NCBI RefSeq assembly: GCF_015767245.1
Contig: NZ_JADOTV010000003.1
Span: 179,624-243,623 of the forward strand
From: Aureivirga sp. CE67
GTDB taxonomy: Bacteria > Bacteroidota > Bacteroidia > Flavobacteriales > Flavobacteriaceae
Length of the DNA: 64,000 bases
Reading direction: 5' to 3'
The notes under the pieces were generated by a model. It did no database searches and was not told the origin of the DNA. It saw nothing but the letters and a program-made list of their open reading frames with translations. The number at the start of each line of letters is the position of its first letter. Within the stretch, counting starts at the first letter, position 1. Shown here in pieces: positions 8,923 to 16,915 of this stretch. The position numbers were made by a program, and so were the translations under genes.

Positions 8923-11415
8923 ATGAAACAACAAGTTTTAACACTTAGCTTACTATTTCTTACTTCTTCAGTTTCCCTCTTTTCACAAGAATACAAAGAA
9001 ATGATTCAGAAAAGAACTCATACAGTAGAAGAAATTAAAAATTCTGCAAACGAATATTTTGAATTACATGGAAAAGGAAAAGGGTCTGGCTATAAACATT
9101 ATAAAAGATGGGAGTACATGGCTTATCAAGAAATGGACTCAGACGGTTACTTAAAACCTAAAAACTTTTATTTTGAAGAATTAAAAAGAGTTAATCAATA
9201 TGAAAATCAAAGAAGAGATGAATTTCCATCCAATGATAATTGGGAAGAATTAGGTCCTACCTATTATAATCAAACATCTGGTTGGAATCCTGGAGTTGGG
9301 AGAATTACTTCATTAGCATACAATCCCGAAAATCATGATGAAATTTATATTGGCACTCCAAATGGTGGAATTTGGAAAACTTTAGATAAAGGAGAAAGCT
9401 GGACACCACTAACGGATAATTTTAATAATATGGAAGCTTACGCTTTAGCTGTGGATCCATCTAATCCGTCTACAATTTATTGGGGGTCTGTTGACGGATA
9501 TATCTACAGATCTACTGATAGTGGTGCTACCTGGGAAACATTTACACAGTTAACTTCTATTGGAGGAATATTAGAAATTGCTGTTCACCCTACTAATCCA
9601 GATGTAATATATGCTGCGATGAGTAATGGTGGTTTTTGGAGAACTCATGATGGAGGAGAAACAGCTTGGGAGAATATTTTAGAAGTTGGTACAACTACAG
9701 ACGTTCAATTTAATAAAGAAAATCCTAATATAGTTTATTTAAGTGGAACAAAATTCCATAAAGTTTATGTAGATAACTCAGAACCAACAGTCACTCATAA
9801 TTTTGGTAATCATCAAAAAGCAATTGGACTTACAGCTGCAAATTCAGATAAAATTTACGTATTAGAAGAAAATGGTGCTGGAGGATTTAATGCTTTCTAT
9901 GTTTCTGATGATGGTGGAGATACTTTTACAGAATTAGATCATACAGGATATAATTATTTAGGTTATAGTACATGGGCAGATAGTGCTGGAGGTCAAGCTC
10001 CTAGAGATATGGCTATTGCAGTATCTCAAACAGATGAAAATGAGGTTCATATTGCAGGTATTTTAACTTGGCGTTCTACTAATGGAGGACTTGGATTTCA
10101 GAATACCTCAGACTGGATACCTGGTAATGCTTTTGAAAAAAATGTAGGATATTGTCATGCAGATGTCGATTTAATAGAAATGATAGATGAAGAGCTTTTT
10201 GTTGCTTCAGATGGTGGACTTTTTGTTGCTGAAAACACAGCATCTATTAATGCAAACTATTACAAAGATTTATCAACTGGTTTAGGGATTAGACAATTTT
10301 ATAAATTTGGAATTTCTCAAACACAAAACACTGTAATTGCTGCAGGTTCTCAAGATAATGGTGGTTCTGTCTATCATGAAAACACAGGACAATGGAAGGA
10401 TTGGATTGGTGCTGATGGAATGGAATCATTCGTTGATAAAGATAATTCAAATATTATATATGGATCTATCTATTATGGGCAATTATATAAATCTATTAAT
10501 GGAGGAAATACTTCATCAGGTATGCCTCAAGTTTTTCAAGGAGATTGGGTAACTCCTTTTGAGCAAGATCCTATAGCTTCAAATACCATTTATGGTGGAG
10601 GAAAAACCTTATACAAAACTACAAATGGAGCAATCACCTGGAACCCAATATCACCTACTTTTGGAGACCATATTACGGATATTGAAGTAGCAAACACAAA
10701 TAATCAAATTATATTTTTTGGTGTAAACAATACGCTTTATAGAAGCACAAATGGAGGTACTACTTGGGAAGATATTGATGGTTTAAATGGGCGTATTTTA
10801 GATATTGCAGTACATCCTACAAATCCTAATAAGATTGCTATATGTATAAGAGATGAAGAAGGTATTTATGTTTCTAATGATGGCGGTGATACTTGGGAAT
10901 CTTATAAAAAGAATTTACCAGATTTTAACCCTACAGCTGTAGCTTGGCAAGATGATGAGGATAATGGTTTATATGTTGGAATGAATTATGGAATTTACTT
11001 CACATCTGATTATTTTGAAGAATGGTATCCTTTTAATAATAATTTACCAAATGTAAGAATTGAGGAATTAGAAATTAATTATGTAAATCAACACATTTAT
11101 GTTTGTACATATGGTAGAGGTGTATGGAAGTCTCCTCTATATGATAGATGGTTAAGTGTTGAGAATGAAAAACAATTGGATAAACTTAAAATCTACCCGA
11201 ATCCTGCTTCTGACAAAATAAATCTAAAATGGACGGAAGATACTGAAGTTAGCATTAGAGTTATTGATCAGAGAGGAAGAATTGTTAAGTACATTAAAAA
11301 TGTAAACCTTGTTGATAAATATGAAGTTGATATTTCTAATTTAGACAAAGGGATGTATTTTATCAAATTAAGTACTAGCAAAGGATCACATATTGAAAAG
11401 ATTGTCAAAAAGTAA
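8923..11415 (+). CDS. T9SS-exported BNR-repeat (VPS10/sortilin-like) protein
   Basis: 830 residues: signal peptide (1-21, ending FSQ), a short helical lead containing YKRWEYMAYQEM, then repeated BNR/Asp-box blades such as KGESWTPL, SGATWETF, GGTTWEDI and GGDTWESY, and a C-terminal type A sorting domain starting KIYPNPASDKINLKW and ending MYFIKL and EKIVKK. The type IX system exports such proteins and anchors or releases them at the surface. A paralogue with the same architecture lies at 21635-24205. Its own promoter precedes it and a terminator follows. The ligand or substrate is unknown. Confidence 0.9.
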   Translation: MKQQVLTLSLLFLTSSVSLFSQEYKEMIQKRTHTVEEIKNSANEYFELHGKGKGSGYKHYKRWEYMAYQEMDSDGYLKPKNFYFEELKRVNQYENQRRDEFPSNDNWEELGPTYYNQTSGWNPGVGRITSLAYNPENHDEIYIGTPNGGIWKTLDKGESWTPLTDNFNNMEAYALAVDPSNPSTIYWGSVDGYIYRSTDSGATWETFTQLTSIGGILEIAVHPTNPDVIYAAMSNGGFWRTHDGGETAWENILEVGTTTDVQFNKENPNIVYLSGTKFHKVYVDNSEPTVTHNFGNHQKAIGLTAANSDKIYVLEENGAGGFNAFYVSDDGGDTFTELDHTGYNYLGYSTWADSAGGQAPRDMAIAVSQTDENEVHIAGILTWRSTNGGLGFQNTSDWIPGNAFEKNVGYCHADVDLIEMIDEELFVASDGGLFVAENTASINANYYKDLSTGLGIRQFYKFGISQTQNTVIAAGSQDNGGSVYHENTGQWKDWIGADGMESFVDKDNSNIIYGSIYYGQLYKSINGGNTSSGMPQVFQGDWVTPFEQDPIASNTIYGGGKTLYKTTNGAITWNPISPTFGDHITDIEVANTNNQIIFFGVNNTLYRSTNGGTTWEDIDGLNGRILDIAVHPTNPNKIAICIRDEEGIYVSNDGGDTWESYKKNLPDFNPTAVAWQDDEDNGLYVGMNYGIYFTSDYFEEWYPFNNNLPNVRIEELEINYVNQHIYVCTYGRGVWKSPLYDRWLSVENEKQLDKLKIYPNPASDKINLKWTEDTEVSIRVIDQRGRIVKYIKNVNLVDKYEVDISNLDKGMYFIKLSTSKGSHIEKIVKK

Positions 11416-11454
11416 TTCTTTTTAATCAAAACTGATTTTTTGGTTTAAATTATT

Positions 11455-11491
11455 AAAAAAGGTAATGAATTTAATTTTTCATTACCTTTTT
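11455..11491 (+). terminator. Rho-independent terminator
   Basis: GGTAATGAA (11461-11469) pairs with TTCATTACC (11478-11486), flanked by an A run and a T run. It ends the BNR-repeat gene. Confidence 0.85.
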
Positions 11492-11542
11492 CTATTTTAC
11501 TAATTAGATTCTATGAAATATTTAAGATAAATCATATTCCAA

Positions 11543-11575
11543 GAAAAAAAGCTACCATATTTCTATGGCAGCTTA
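11543..11575 (-). terminator. Terminator for the leftward gene 11595-12023
   Basis: AAGCTACCATA (11549-11559) pairs with TATGGCAGCTT (11564-11574) with one mismatch. The A run at 11543-11550 is the minus-strand T tail. Confidence 0.75.
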
Positions 11576-11594
11576 CTATAAACCTATTCAGTTC

Positions 11595-12023
11595 TTACCA
11601 TGCAGAACCAAATGCCAATTGACTATTTAAACTTTGAATTAGACCTTGTTTAAACCAAGGCTGTCCAGCAATTCCTGCAGGAAATCCAGAATAATTTATT
11701 CCAGTTATAAATCCATTACTATCCATAAATGTTCCTGAAATTGGGAATACAGCTGGCAAAGAAATTCCTCCAGTTGTATAAGAGTAATCCCCTTCAAAAC
11801 CTACAAAGTTTTCATTGATATAATCGATTGTTACCTTTAAAGTATATTGTACTTGTACATTATTTACTTTAAATGTACCTGAAACTATTTGACAAGTATA
11901 CTCAGGTATTCCGATTTCTCCACACTCACATGGATTTTTAATTACTTTGTCTTTTGACTGTGCATTTGCTGAAAATACTGATACGAAAAAAATCGCTAAA
12001 AAACTTAAAATTAAATTTTTCAT
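11595..12023 (-). CDS. Secreted hypothetical protein
   Basis: 142 residues from the ATG at 12023, chosen because it places a clean signal peptide (ending SANAQ) at the N-terminus; the frame is open 13 codons further up without a signal. After the signal come KNPCECGEIGIPEYTCQIVSG with three Cys, then beta strands and a Gly-rich stretch (GITGINYSGFPAGIAG). No family is recognised. It is monocistronic, with a terminator directly after it. Confidence 0.6.
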   Translation of the reverse strand: MKNLILSFLAIFFVSVFSANAQSKDKVIKNPCECGEIGIPEYTCQIVSGTFKVNNVQVQYTLKVTIDYINENFVGFEGDYSYTTGGISLPAVFPISGTFMDSNGFITGINYSGFPAGIAGQPWFKQGLIQSLNSQLAFGSAW

Positions 12024-12237
12024 TATTAATGTTTTAATTAATTGATAAATGGTTTTAAGCAACTAAATGATAGTTGCCGTTGTAATTTGCGATAATCGAT
12101 TATTGCTTGTTCAAAATTTTGTTAGTCTAAATTAGTAAAAAACTATTAACATAAACATATAGTATTTACGCAAAAACTAATAATATATTACCTTATTTAA
12201 AAGATAATATTCTATCAGTAATTATTACATAATTTCA

Positions 12238-12274
12238 TAAAAAAAGCATATTAGATAATTATCTAATATGCTTT
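12238..12274 (-). terminator. Terminator for the leftward gene 12300-13376
   Basis: A perfect 32-bp palindrome (12243-12274) with a 16-bp half, flanked at 12239-12246 by an A run that forms the minus-strand T tail. Confidence 0.85.
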
Positions 12275-12299
12275 GCATAGAAAGAAGGTTGTTTTAATT

Positions 12300-13376
12300 T
12301 TATTCTGTATACGAATTGAAATATGCATTTGATGATTCAATACCTAAAGAAAATTCTTTTGATGCTATTTTTTCATCCAAATCAATAATTAAAACTTTAG
12401 AATTAGATTCCATATTTTTTTGGAAACCAAAAATTGTATTAATTCCAACAGAAATCATATCAACATCTACATCTAACATAATTGGATCTTTTGGTAAAGT
12501 TGAAGCACTAGGTAGCATTTTATAAATAGAATTATTTAAAACGTAGTATAATCCATTTTGATAATGTGTAATACTTTGTGGGTGGTTTGTGTTATTTCCA
12601 AAATAAAAGTTCTTCTCAATTTCTAAAGAATTAGAATCTATCACAAATAATTCTCCTGCTGTTTCATCTTGATTCATATCTCCAGAAGCTAATAACCAAA
12701 CATTTCCATGAACATCTGAAGTCATCGAGTTTAGTCCATTAATTAATTCTATTTCTTTAATCACTTTCTCTGTATTTATATCTATAACAGTTAGAAGATT
12801 ACTATTTTCACCTCCATGTATAACAAATAATTTGTTATCAATAATCAGCATTTTTTCAGGTTTAGCAACAACAGGAATTTTACTCACTATAATATGAGTA
12901 CTCATATGCATTACAGCGATATAATCATCATTTGAGTTTTCTTCATCTCCCCAATTTGAAATATACCCTTTTCCTTCTTCTCCTTCTAGTTCATTTGATA
13001 CAAAATAAGAAGGGCTTGAAATATGCTGATGAATTGTTTCTATTTCAGTAAAACGATATCTGTCTACAGATACAAGTTTATTTTCTCCTTTTATAACAAT
13101 CATCGCTTCATTAATGTAAAATCCTAAAGAACTTACATTATCTCCTAAACTTTGATTGTTTATTTTTTTATAAATATCATTTTCTACAAAAGATAAATTA
13201 TATGATAAATAAGAAATACTTCCAGAAGTGCTTTCGTTTCCTTTATTTACAATTAATAATCCTTCATCATAATCTCCTTTTAGGTATCTGTCTTCTGTGT
13301 CTTTTCCACATGAAGTAATCAGAATACTTACTAAAAATAAATGTAGAAATAATTTAGTTAACTTCATTTTTTTCAT
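12300..13376 (-). CDS. BtuG-like (DUF5074) beta-propeller lipoprotein, orphan paralogue
   Basis: 358 residues. Lipobox ITSC then GKDTEDR, resembling a surface-export signal. The body is a clear paralogue of the lipoprotein in the B12 locus at 42229-43299: both begin GDYD-x-G and then match in an N-x-G spaced strand, a DIYK segment, an NWGD turn, a PEK strand, an N-x-W-L/V-M-type segment, a DETAG turn and an LEIEK strand. That locus protein resembles BtuG, the surface protein that captures cobalamin beside BtuB in Bacteroides. This copy has no receptor gene next to it, and no cobalamin riboswitch is visible upstream. It may bind another corrinoid or act with the receptor at 40377, but this is inference. 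Confidence 0.75.
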   Translation of the reverse strand: MKKMKLTKLFLHLFLVSILITSCGKDTEDRYLKGDYDEGLLIVNKGNESTSGSISYLSYNLSFVENDIYKKINNQSLGDNVSSLGFYINEAMIVIKGENKLVSVDRYRFTEIETIHQHISSPSYFVSNELEGEEGKGYISNWGDEENSNDDYIAVMHMSTHIIVSKIPVVAKPEKMLIIDNKLFVIHGGENSNLLTVIDINTEKVIKEIELINGLNSMTSDVHGNVWLLASGDMNQDETAGELFVIDSNSLEIEKNFYFGNNTNHPQSITHYQNGLYYVLNNSIYKMLPSASTLPKDPIMLDVDVDMISVGINTIFGFQKNMESNSKVLIIDLDEKIASKEFSLGIESSNAYFNSYTE

Positions 13377-13705
13377 ACGTAGGGTTTAGTTTATATTTAA
13401 AAGTTGTATTTATTGATTCTTAAATCATCACGATAGTAGTTAAAACATTAAATAATAATTATTTAAAAAATAATAAATTTAAAAAACCTAAACAAAAATG
13501 AAGTTACATATTATAATTTCAACGGGGTATTATTTGGGATTTTAAAAATGCAATAACAATATTTAATATAAATGTATTAGCTTTACATATATTTTAACAT
13601 ACACAAATTTAAATATTTTTTTCATTTTAAGAGTAGTAAGAAAGGAAAAATAAATGGTAGATTTTAACTTAAAAATATAACTAAATGAAAGAGAATGGAT
13701 TTTAA

Positions 13706-13804
13706 ATGAAATCTGTTAAAATATTAATAATTTATTTACAATTAATTTTCTCTAAGAATATCGTTTTACCCTATTACAATACTATTTTAGTACTTGAATT
13801 CTGA
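13706..13804 (+). CDS. Possible small hydrophobic peptide (low confidence)
   Basis: An ATG at 13706 opens 32 codons to TGA at 13802. The product starts MKSVKILIIYLQLIF and remains hydrophobic to the end, so it could be a single-span membrane peptide. Its interest comes from the terminator hairpin only 47 bp downstream, which otherwise has no rightward gene to terminate. No Shine-Dalgarno or family match is seen, and chance is quite possible in DNA this AT-rich. Confidence 0.2.
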   Translation: MKSVKILIIYLQLIFSKNIVLPYYNTILVLEF

Positions 13805-13850
13805 TAGAGATTTCATTTTAAAAAAGTTAGTTATTTGAGGTTTTATTTAA

Positions 13851-13882
13851 AATAGGTTGTGTTAGTTACAACCTATTTTTTT
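13851..13882 (+). terminator. Rho-independent terminator without an obvious gene before it
   Basis: AATAGGTTGT (13851-13860) pairs perfectly with ACAACCTATT (13868-13877), a 7-base loop, then T7. The nearest annotated upstream gene runs the other way, so it implies an unannotated rightward transcript. Confidence 0.75.
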
Positions 13883-13924
13883 GCTAAAATCATATAACTC
13901 CTTATTATATGATTTTAGCAAAAA
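13878..13924. repeat. Perfect 20-bp inverted repeat hairpin
   Basis: The 20-bp arm at 13878-13897 pairs exactly with 13905-13924 around a 7-base loop. The T run at the left and A run at the right mean it could terminate transcription only from inside each arm; more likely it is a bidirectional transcription boundary or a structured RNA element. Its left arm begins in the T tract of the terminator just before it. Confidence 0.7.
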
Positions 13925-14016
13925 CTTTATTTATGAATTTCGTATAAAATTAGTGCTATGAAGATTTTATTTAATGATAGTGTTCAAATTACCCTGAAAT
14001 ATTGCAAAGTAAATAG

Positions 14017-14024
14017 TATATTTG
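14017..14024 (+). promoter_or_regulatory. -7 promoter element for ychF (TATATTTG)
   Basis: TATATTTG matches TAnnTTTG and lies 39 bp before the ychF ATG. No TTG at ideal spacing is seen, as is common for housekeeping promoters in this group. Confidence 0.55.
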
Positions 14025-14062
14025 CAGCGCAAAATTTTGACTAAAAGAATACACATATAAAT

Positions 14063-15157
14063 ATGAAAGCAGGAATTGTAGGATTACCTAACGTAGGAAA
14101 ATCAACTTTATTCAACTGTTTGTCAAACGCAAAAGCACAATCGGCAAACTTCCCATTTTGTACAATCGAACCAAATATTGGTGTTGTAAATGTTCCAGAT
14201 CGTCGTTTGGAAATTTTAGAAGAAATGGTGAACCCAGAGCGTGTTGTTCCTGCAACTGTAGAAATCGTTGATATTGCTGGATTGGTAAGAGGAGCAAGTA
14301 AAGGAGAAGGTTTAGGAAACCAATTCTTGGCAAATATTCGTGAAACAGATGCTATTATTCACGTTCTAAGATGTTTTGATAATGATAACATTGTACACGT
14401 AGATGCAACTGTAGATCCAGTAAGAGATAAGGAAACGATTGACATGGAGCTTCAATTAAAAGATCTTGAAACTACAGAGAAAAGATTAGAAAGAATCAAA
14501 AGAACAGCAAAAACTGGAAATAAAGAAGCACAAAAAGAATTAGAAGTTTTACTTAAAATTCAAGAAGCTTTATTAGAAGGAAAGTCTGTAAGAACTATCG
14601 AGTTTTCTGAAGAAGAAATGGAAAACGTTGTTAGCAAAATGCAATACATTACTGCTAAGCCAGTTCTTTATGTTTGTAATGTTGACGAAAGTGCAGCTGT
14701 TTCTGGAAATGATTATGTAGAGAGAGTTCGTGAGGCAATCAAAGATGAAGATGCTGAGATTATCCTTTTAGCTGTAGGAACTGAAGCAGATATTAATGAA
14801 TTAGAATCTTACGAAGAGCGTCAAATGTTCTTAGAGGATATAGGATTAGAAGAGCCAGGAGCTTCAAAATTAATTAGAGCTGCTTATAAATTATTAAACT
14901 TACAAACTTACTTCACTGCTGGAGTAAAAGAAGTAAGAGCTTGGACAATCAATATTGGAGATACTGCACCACAAGCTGCTGGAGTTATCCACACTGATTT
15001 CGAAAAAGGATTTATTCGTGCAGAAGTTACTAAGTATAATGATTTCGTTGATTTAGGAGGAGAAGCTAAAGTAAAAGAAGCAGGAAAATTAAGAGTTGAA
15101 GGAAAAGAATATATCGTTGAAGATGGAGATATGATGAATTTCCGTTTTAACGTATAA
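14063..15157 (+). CDS. ychF: Redox-responsive ATPase YchF
   Basis: 364 residues, the usual family length. The G1 motif GLPNVGKST (7-15), the G3-type element VDIAGLVRGASKGEGLGNQFL and the C-terminal TGS domain (TYFTAGVKEVRAWTI through FVDLGGEAKVKEAGKLRVEG) are all present. YchF/Ola1 proteins are Obg-like but prefer ATP, bind ribosomes and take part in stress and translation control. It is a single-gene transcript with a -7 element upstream and a strong terminator after it. Identification is secure. Confidence 0.98.
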   Translation: MKAGIVGLPNVGKSTLFNCLSNAKAQSANFPFCTIEPNIGVVNVPDRRLEILEEMVNPERVVPATVEIVDIAGLVRGASKGEGLGNQFLANIRETDAIIHVLRCFDNDNIVHVDATVDPVRDKETIDMELQLKDLETTEKRLERIKRTAKTGNKEAQKELEVLLKIQEALLEGKSVRTIEFSEEEMENVVSKMQYITAKPVLYVCNVDESAAVSGNDYVERVREAIKDEDAEIILLAVGTEADINELESYEERQMFLEDIGLEEPGASKLIRAAYKLLNLQTYFTAGVKEVRAWTINIGDTAPQAAGVIHTDFEKGFIRAEVTKYNDFVDLGGEAKVKEAGKLRVEGKEYIVEDGDMMNFRFNV

Positions 15158-15177
15158 TTTGTATATTTAAGTAAATT

Positions 15178-15218
15178 CAAAATAGGGTTAAGTTTTTAGT
15201 AAGCTTAACCCTATTTTA
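15178..15218 (+). terminator. Rho-independent terminator
   Basis: AATAGGGTTAAG (15181-15192) pairs with CTTAACCCTATT (15204-15215), followed by T residues. It ends ychF. Confidence 0.9.
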
Positions 15219-15374
15219 TTCTAAATGAAGTTCGTAAATTTATAGTAGATAAATTTTTTCAATTTTTAGTTCTAAAATATCAATTTTACTAATGATACTA
15301 TTAGAAAAACTAATAATTGACAAAAAAATCATTTCTATTTAAAAACTACTTTAGCAAGAGAAATTAATGAGAGT

Positions 15375-16103
15375 ATGAAGGTTCCAAAGGATTGGTTTAC
15401 AACATGGTTTAATACAGAATATTACCATTTATTATATAATAATCGTGATGATTCGGAAGCGCAAAGCTTCATGAAGAATTTAACTTCTTATTTAAAATTA
15501 CCACAATCAGCAACTATTTTAGATCTTCCATGTGGAAAAGGAAGGCATTCAAAATATTTAAGTTCACTAGGTTTTCATGTTACAGGTATGGATTTATCTG
15601 AAAACAGTATTGAGTTTGCAAAACAATTTGAAAATGAAAATTTAGTATTTAAAGTTCATGATATGCGTGAACCTTTCCCTGAAAAGTTTGATGCTATTTT
15701 TAATCTTTTTACAAGTTTTGGATATTTTGAAGAAGACAAATTTGACATTCAAGTTTTACAAAATATAAAACATGGATTAAACGAAGGAGGAGTTGCAGTT
15801 ATTGACTTTATGAATGTAGAGAAAGTTGAAAAAAATTTAGTAAAAAAAGAAATTCAACAAAGAGATAAAGTAGATTTTCATATTGAGCGAGCAATTGAAG
15901 ATGGTTTCATCGTAAAACAAATTTCTTTTAATGCTAAAAATAAAGACTTTGTTTTTTACGAAAAAGTAAAATACTTAAATTTAAGTAAAATTGAATCGTA
16001 TTTAGAGCAAGTAGGATTAAAATTAATTACTACTTTTGGCGGTTACAATTTAGAACCTTTTAACAAAGAAACATCAAATAGATTAATTTTAGTTGTCGAA
16101 TGA
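15375..16103 (+). CDS. Class I SAM-dependent methyltransferase
   Basis: 242 residues. The SAM-binding motif I reads ATILDLPCGKGRHSKYL (about 54-70), followed by the acidic end of strand 2 (VTGMDLS), a motif near DAIFNLFTSFGYF, and the post-motif EGGVAVIDFMN. This is the Rossmann-fold methyltransferase pattern; the substrate cannot be read from sequence. Its stop codon overlaps the start of the ZIP transporter by 4 bp (ATGA), so the two are translationally coupled. Confidence 0.88.
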   Translation: MKVPKDWFTTWFNTEYYHLLYNNRDDSEAQSFMKNLTSYLKLPQSATILDLPCGKGRHSKYLSSLGFHVTGMDLSENSIEFAKQFENENLVFKVHDMREPFPEKFDAIFNLFTSFGYFEEDKFDIQVLQNIKHGLNEGGVAVIDFMNVEKVEKNLVKKEIQQRDKVDFHIERAIEDGFIVKQISFNAKNKDFVFYEKVKYLNLSKIESYLEQVGLKLITTFGGYNLEPFNKETSNRLILVVE

Positions 16104-16789
16104 GAAACATAGCGCTTATTTTATCAGTTTTAGTTGGAATAATAGTAGTTTATGGGATAAAACCAAGTGCGAAAATAGTTCATTTTTTACTAGCTTTTAG
16201 TGGAGCGTATTTATTATCAATTACTGCTTTACATTTATTACCAGAAGTTTATAGTCATGAAATTCATGCGCACACTTCTAATTATAATATTGGAATTTTT
16301 ATTGTTTTAGGTTTATTATTACAAATAATTTTAGATTTCTTTTCAAAAGGTGCAGAACATGGACATATTCATATTCATGATAAAGGAAAAATACCATGGC
16401 TTTTAATTATAAGTCTTTGTATTCACGCCTATATGGAAGGAATTCCTTTAGCTCATAATCATGGACATAATACACTTCTATGGGCAATTGTAATACATAA
16501 AATTCCGGTAACAATTATTTTAGGAACATTTTTGATTCAAGCTAAATTTAATAAAAGTTTTTCTTTACTTTTTTTAATCATGTTTGCATTTATGTCTCCT
16601 CTAGGAAATTTATCAGGAGAATATATTCCGTTATTTGTCACTTATAAAACACAAATAACAGCTTTAATAATTGGAATATTTTTACATATTTCTACTACTA
16701 TTTTATTTGAAAGCTCAGAGAACCACAAATTCAATTCTTACAAGTTTATTTCTATACTTGTTGGTGTGGCAGTTGCGCTTTTAGCATAA
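16100..16789 (+). CDS. ZIP family metal transporter
   Basis: 229 residues and about seven to eight membrane helices. ZIP signatures are visible: HLLPE in helix 2, a His-rich loop (EHGHIHIHDKGK) between helices 3 and 4, the metal site HAYMEGIPLAH in helix 4, and HKIPV in helix 5. ZIP proteins import zinc, iron or related divalent metals. Shorter than many ZIPs but complete. It is coupled to the methyltransferase before it, and a terminator follows. Confidence 0.9.
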   Translation: MRNIALILSVLVGIIVVYGIKPSAKIVHFLLAFSGAYLLSITALHLLPEVYSHEIHAHTSNYNIGIFIVLGLLLQIILDFFSKGAEHGHIHIHDKGKIPWLLIISLCIHAYMEGIPLAHNHGHNTLLWAIVIHKIPVTIILGTFLIQAKFNKSFSLLFLIMFAFMSPLGNLSGEYIPLFVTYKTQITALIIGIFLHISTTILFESSENHKFNSYKFISILVGVAVALLA

Positions 16790-16848
16790 AATTTAATTAC
16801 ACTATACTTTATATTTTTTTGTTTATCAAAACGATAAACAACTTTAAG

Positions 16849-16888
16849 ATTCCGTTTCATGATTTATTTATTGAAACGGAATTTTTTC
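16849..16888 (+). terminator. Rho-independent terminator
   Basis: ATTCCGTTTCA (16849-16859) pairs with TGAAACGGAAT (16872-16882), then a T run. It ends the methyltransferase-ZIP transcript and abuts the next promoter. Confidence 0.88.
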
Positions 16889-16898
16889 AGTATTTTTG
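16871..16898 (+). promoter_or_regulatory. Promoter with TTG -33 and TATTTTTG -7
   Basis: TTG at 16871-16873, 17 bp spacing, then TATTTTTG at 16891-16898, with the gene start at 16916. The -33 part lies in the terminator hairpin of the upstream operon, so the leader is very short. Confidence 0.55.
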
Positions 16899-16915
16899 CT
16901 GAAAAATAAGGACAT

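Larger units (their letters stand above)
13377..14062. other. Gene-free divergent region with two hairpins
   Basis: 686 bp of very AT-rich DNA between the divergent starts of the orphan BtuG-like gene and ychF. It holds a candidate short ORF (13706-13804), a terminator-like hairpin at 13851-13882, a second perfect hairpin at 13878-13924, and a -7 element for ychF at 14017. The first part has no convincing ORF longer than about 30 codons. Confidence 0.6.

Noticed and set aside
13498..13545. 15-codon ORF MKLHIIISTGYYLGF between the divergent genes
   Set aside because: Too short to judge, no SD, no terminator close after it; ATG plus 15 open codons is common by chance in this composition.
14112..15180. 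Antisense frames within ychF
   Set aside because: ychF is an unmistakable conserved gene; the antisense products show no family features.
16821..16839. Small inverted repeat GTTTATC/GATAAAC before the OstA-like gene
   Set aside because: The T run precedes rather than follows the stem, and the real terminator is just downstream.
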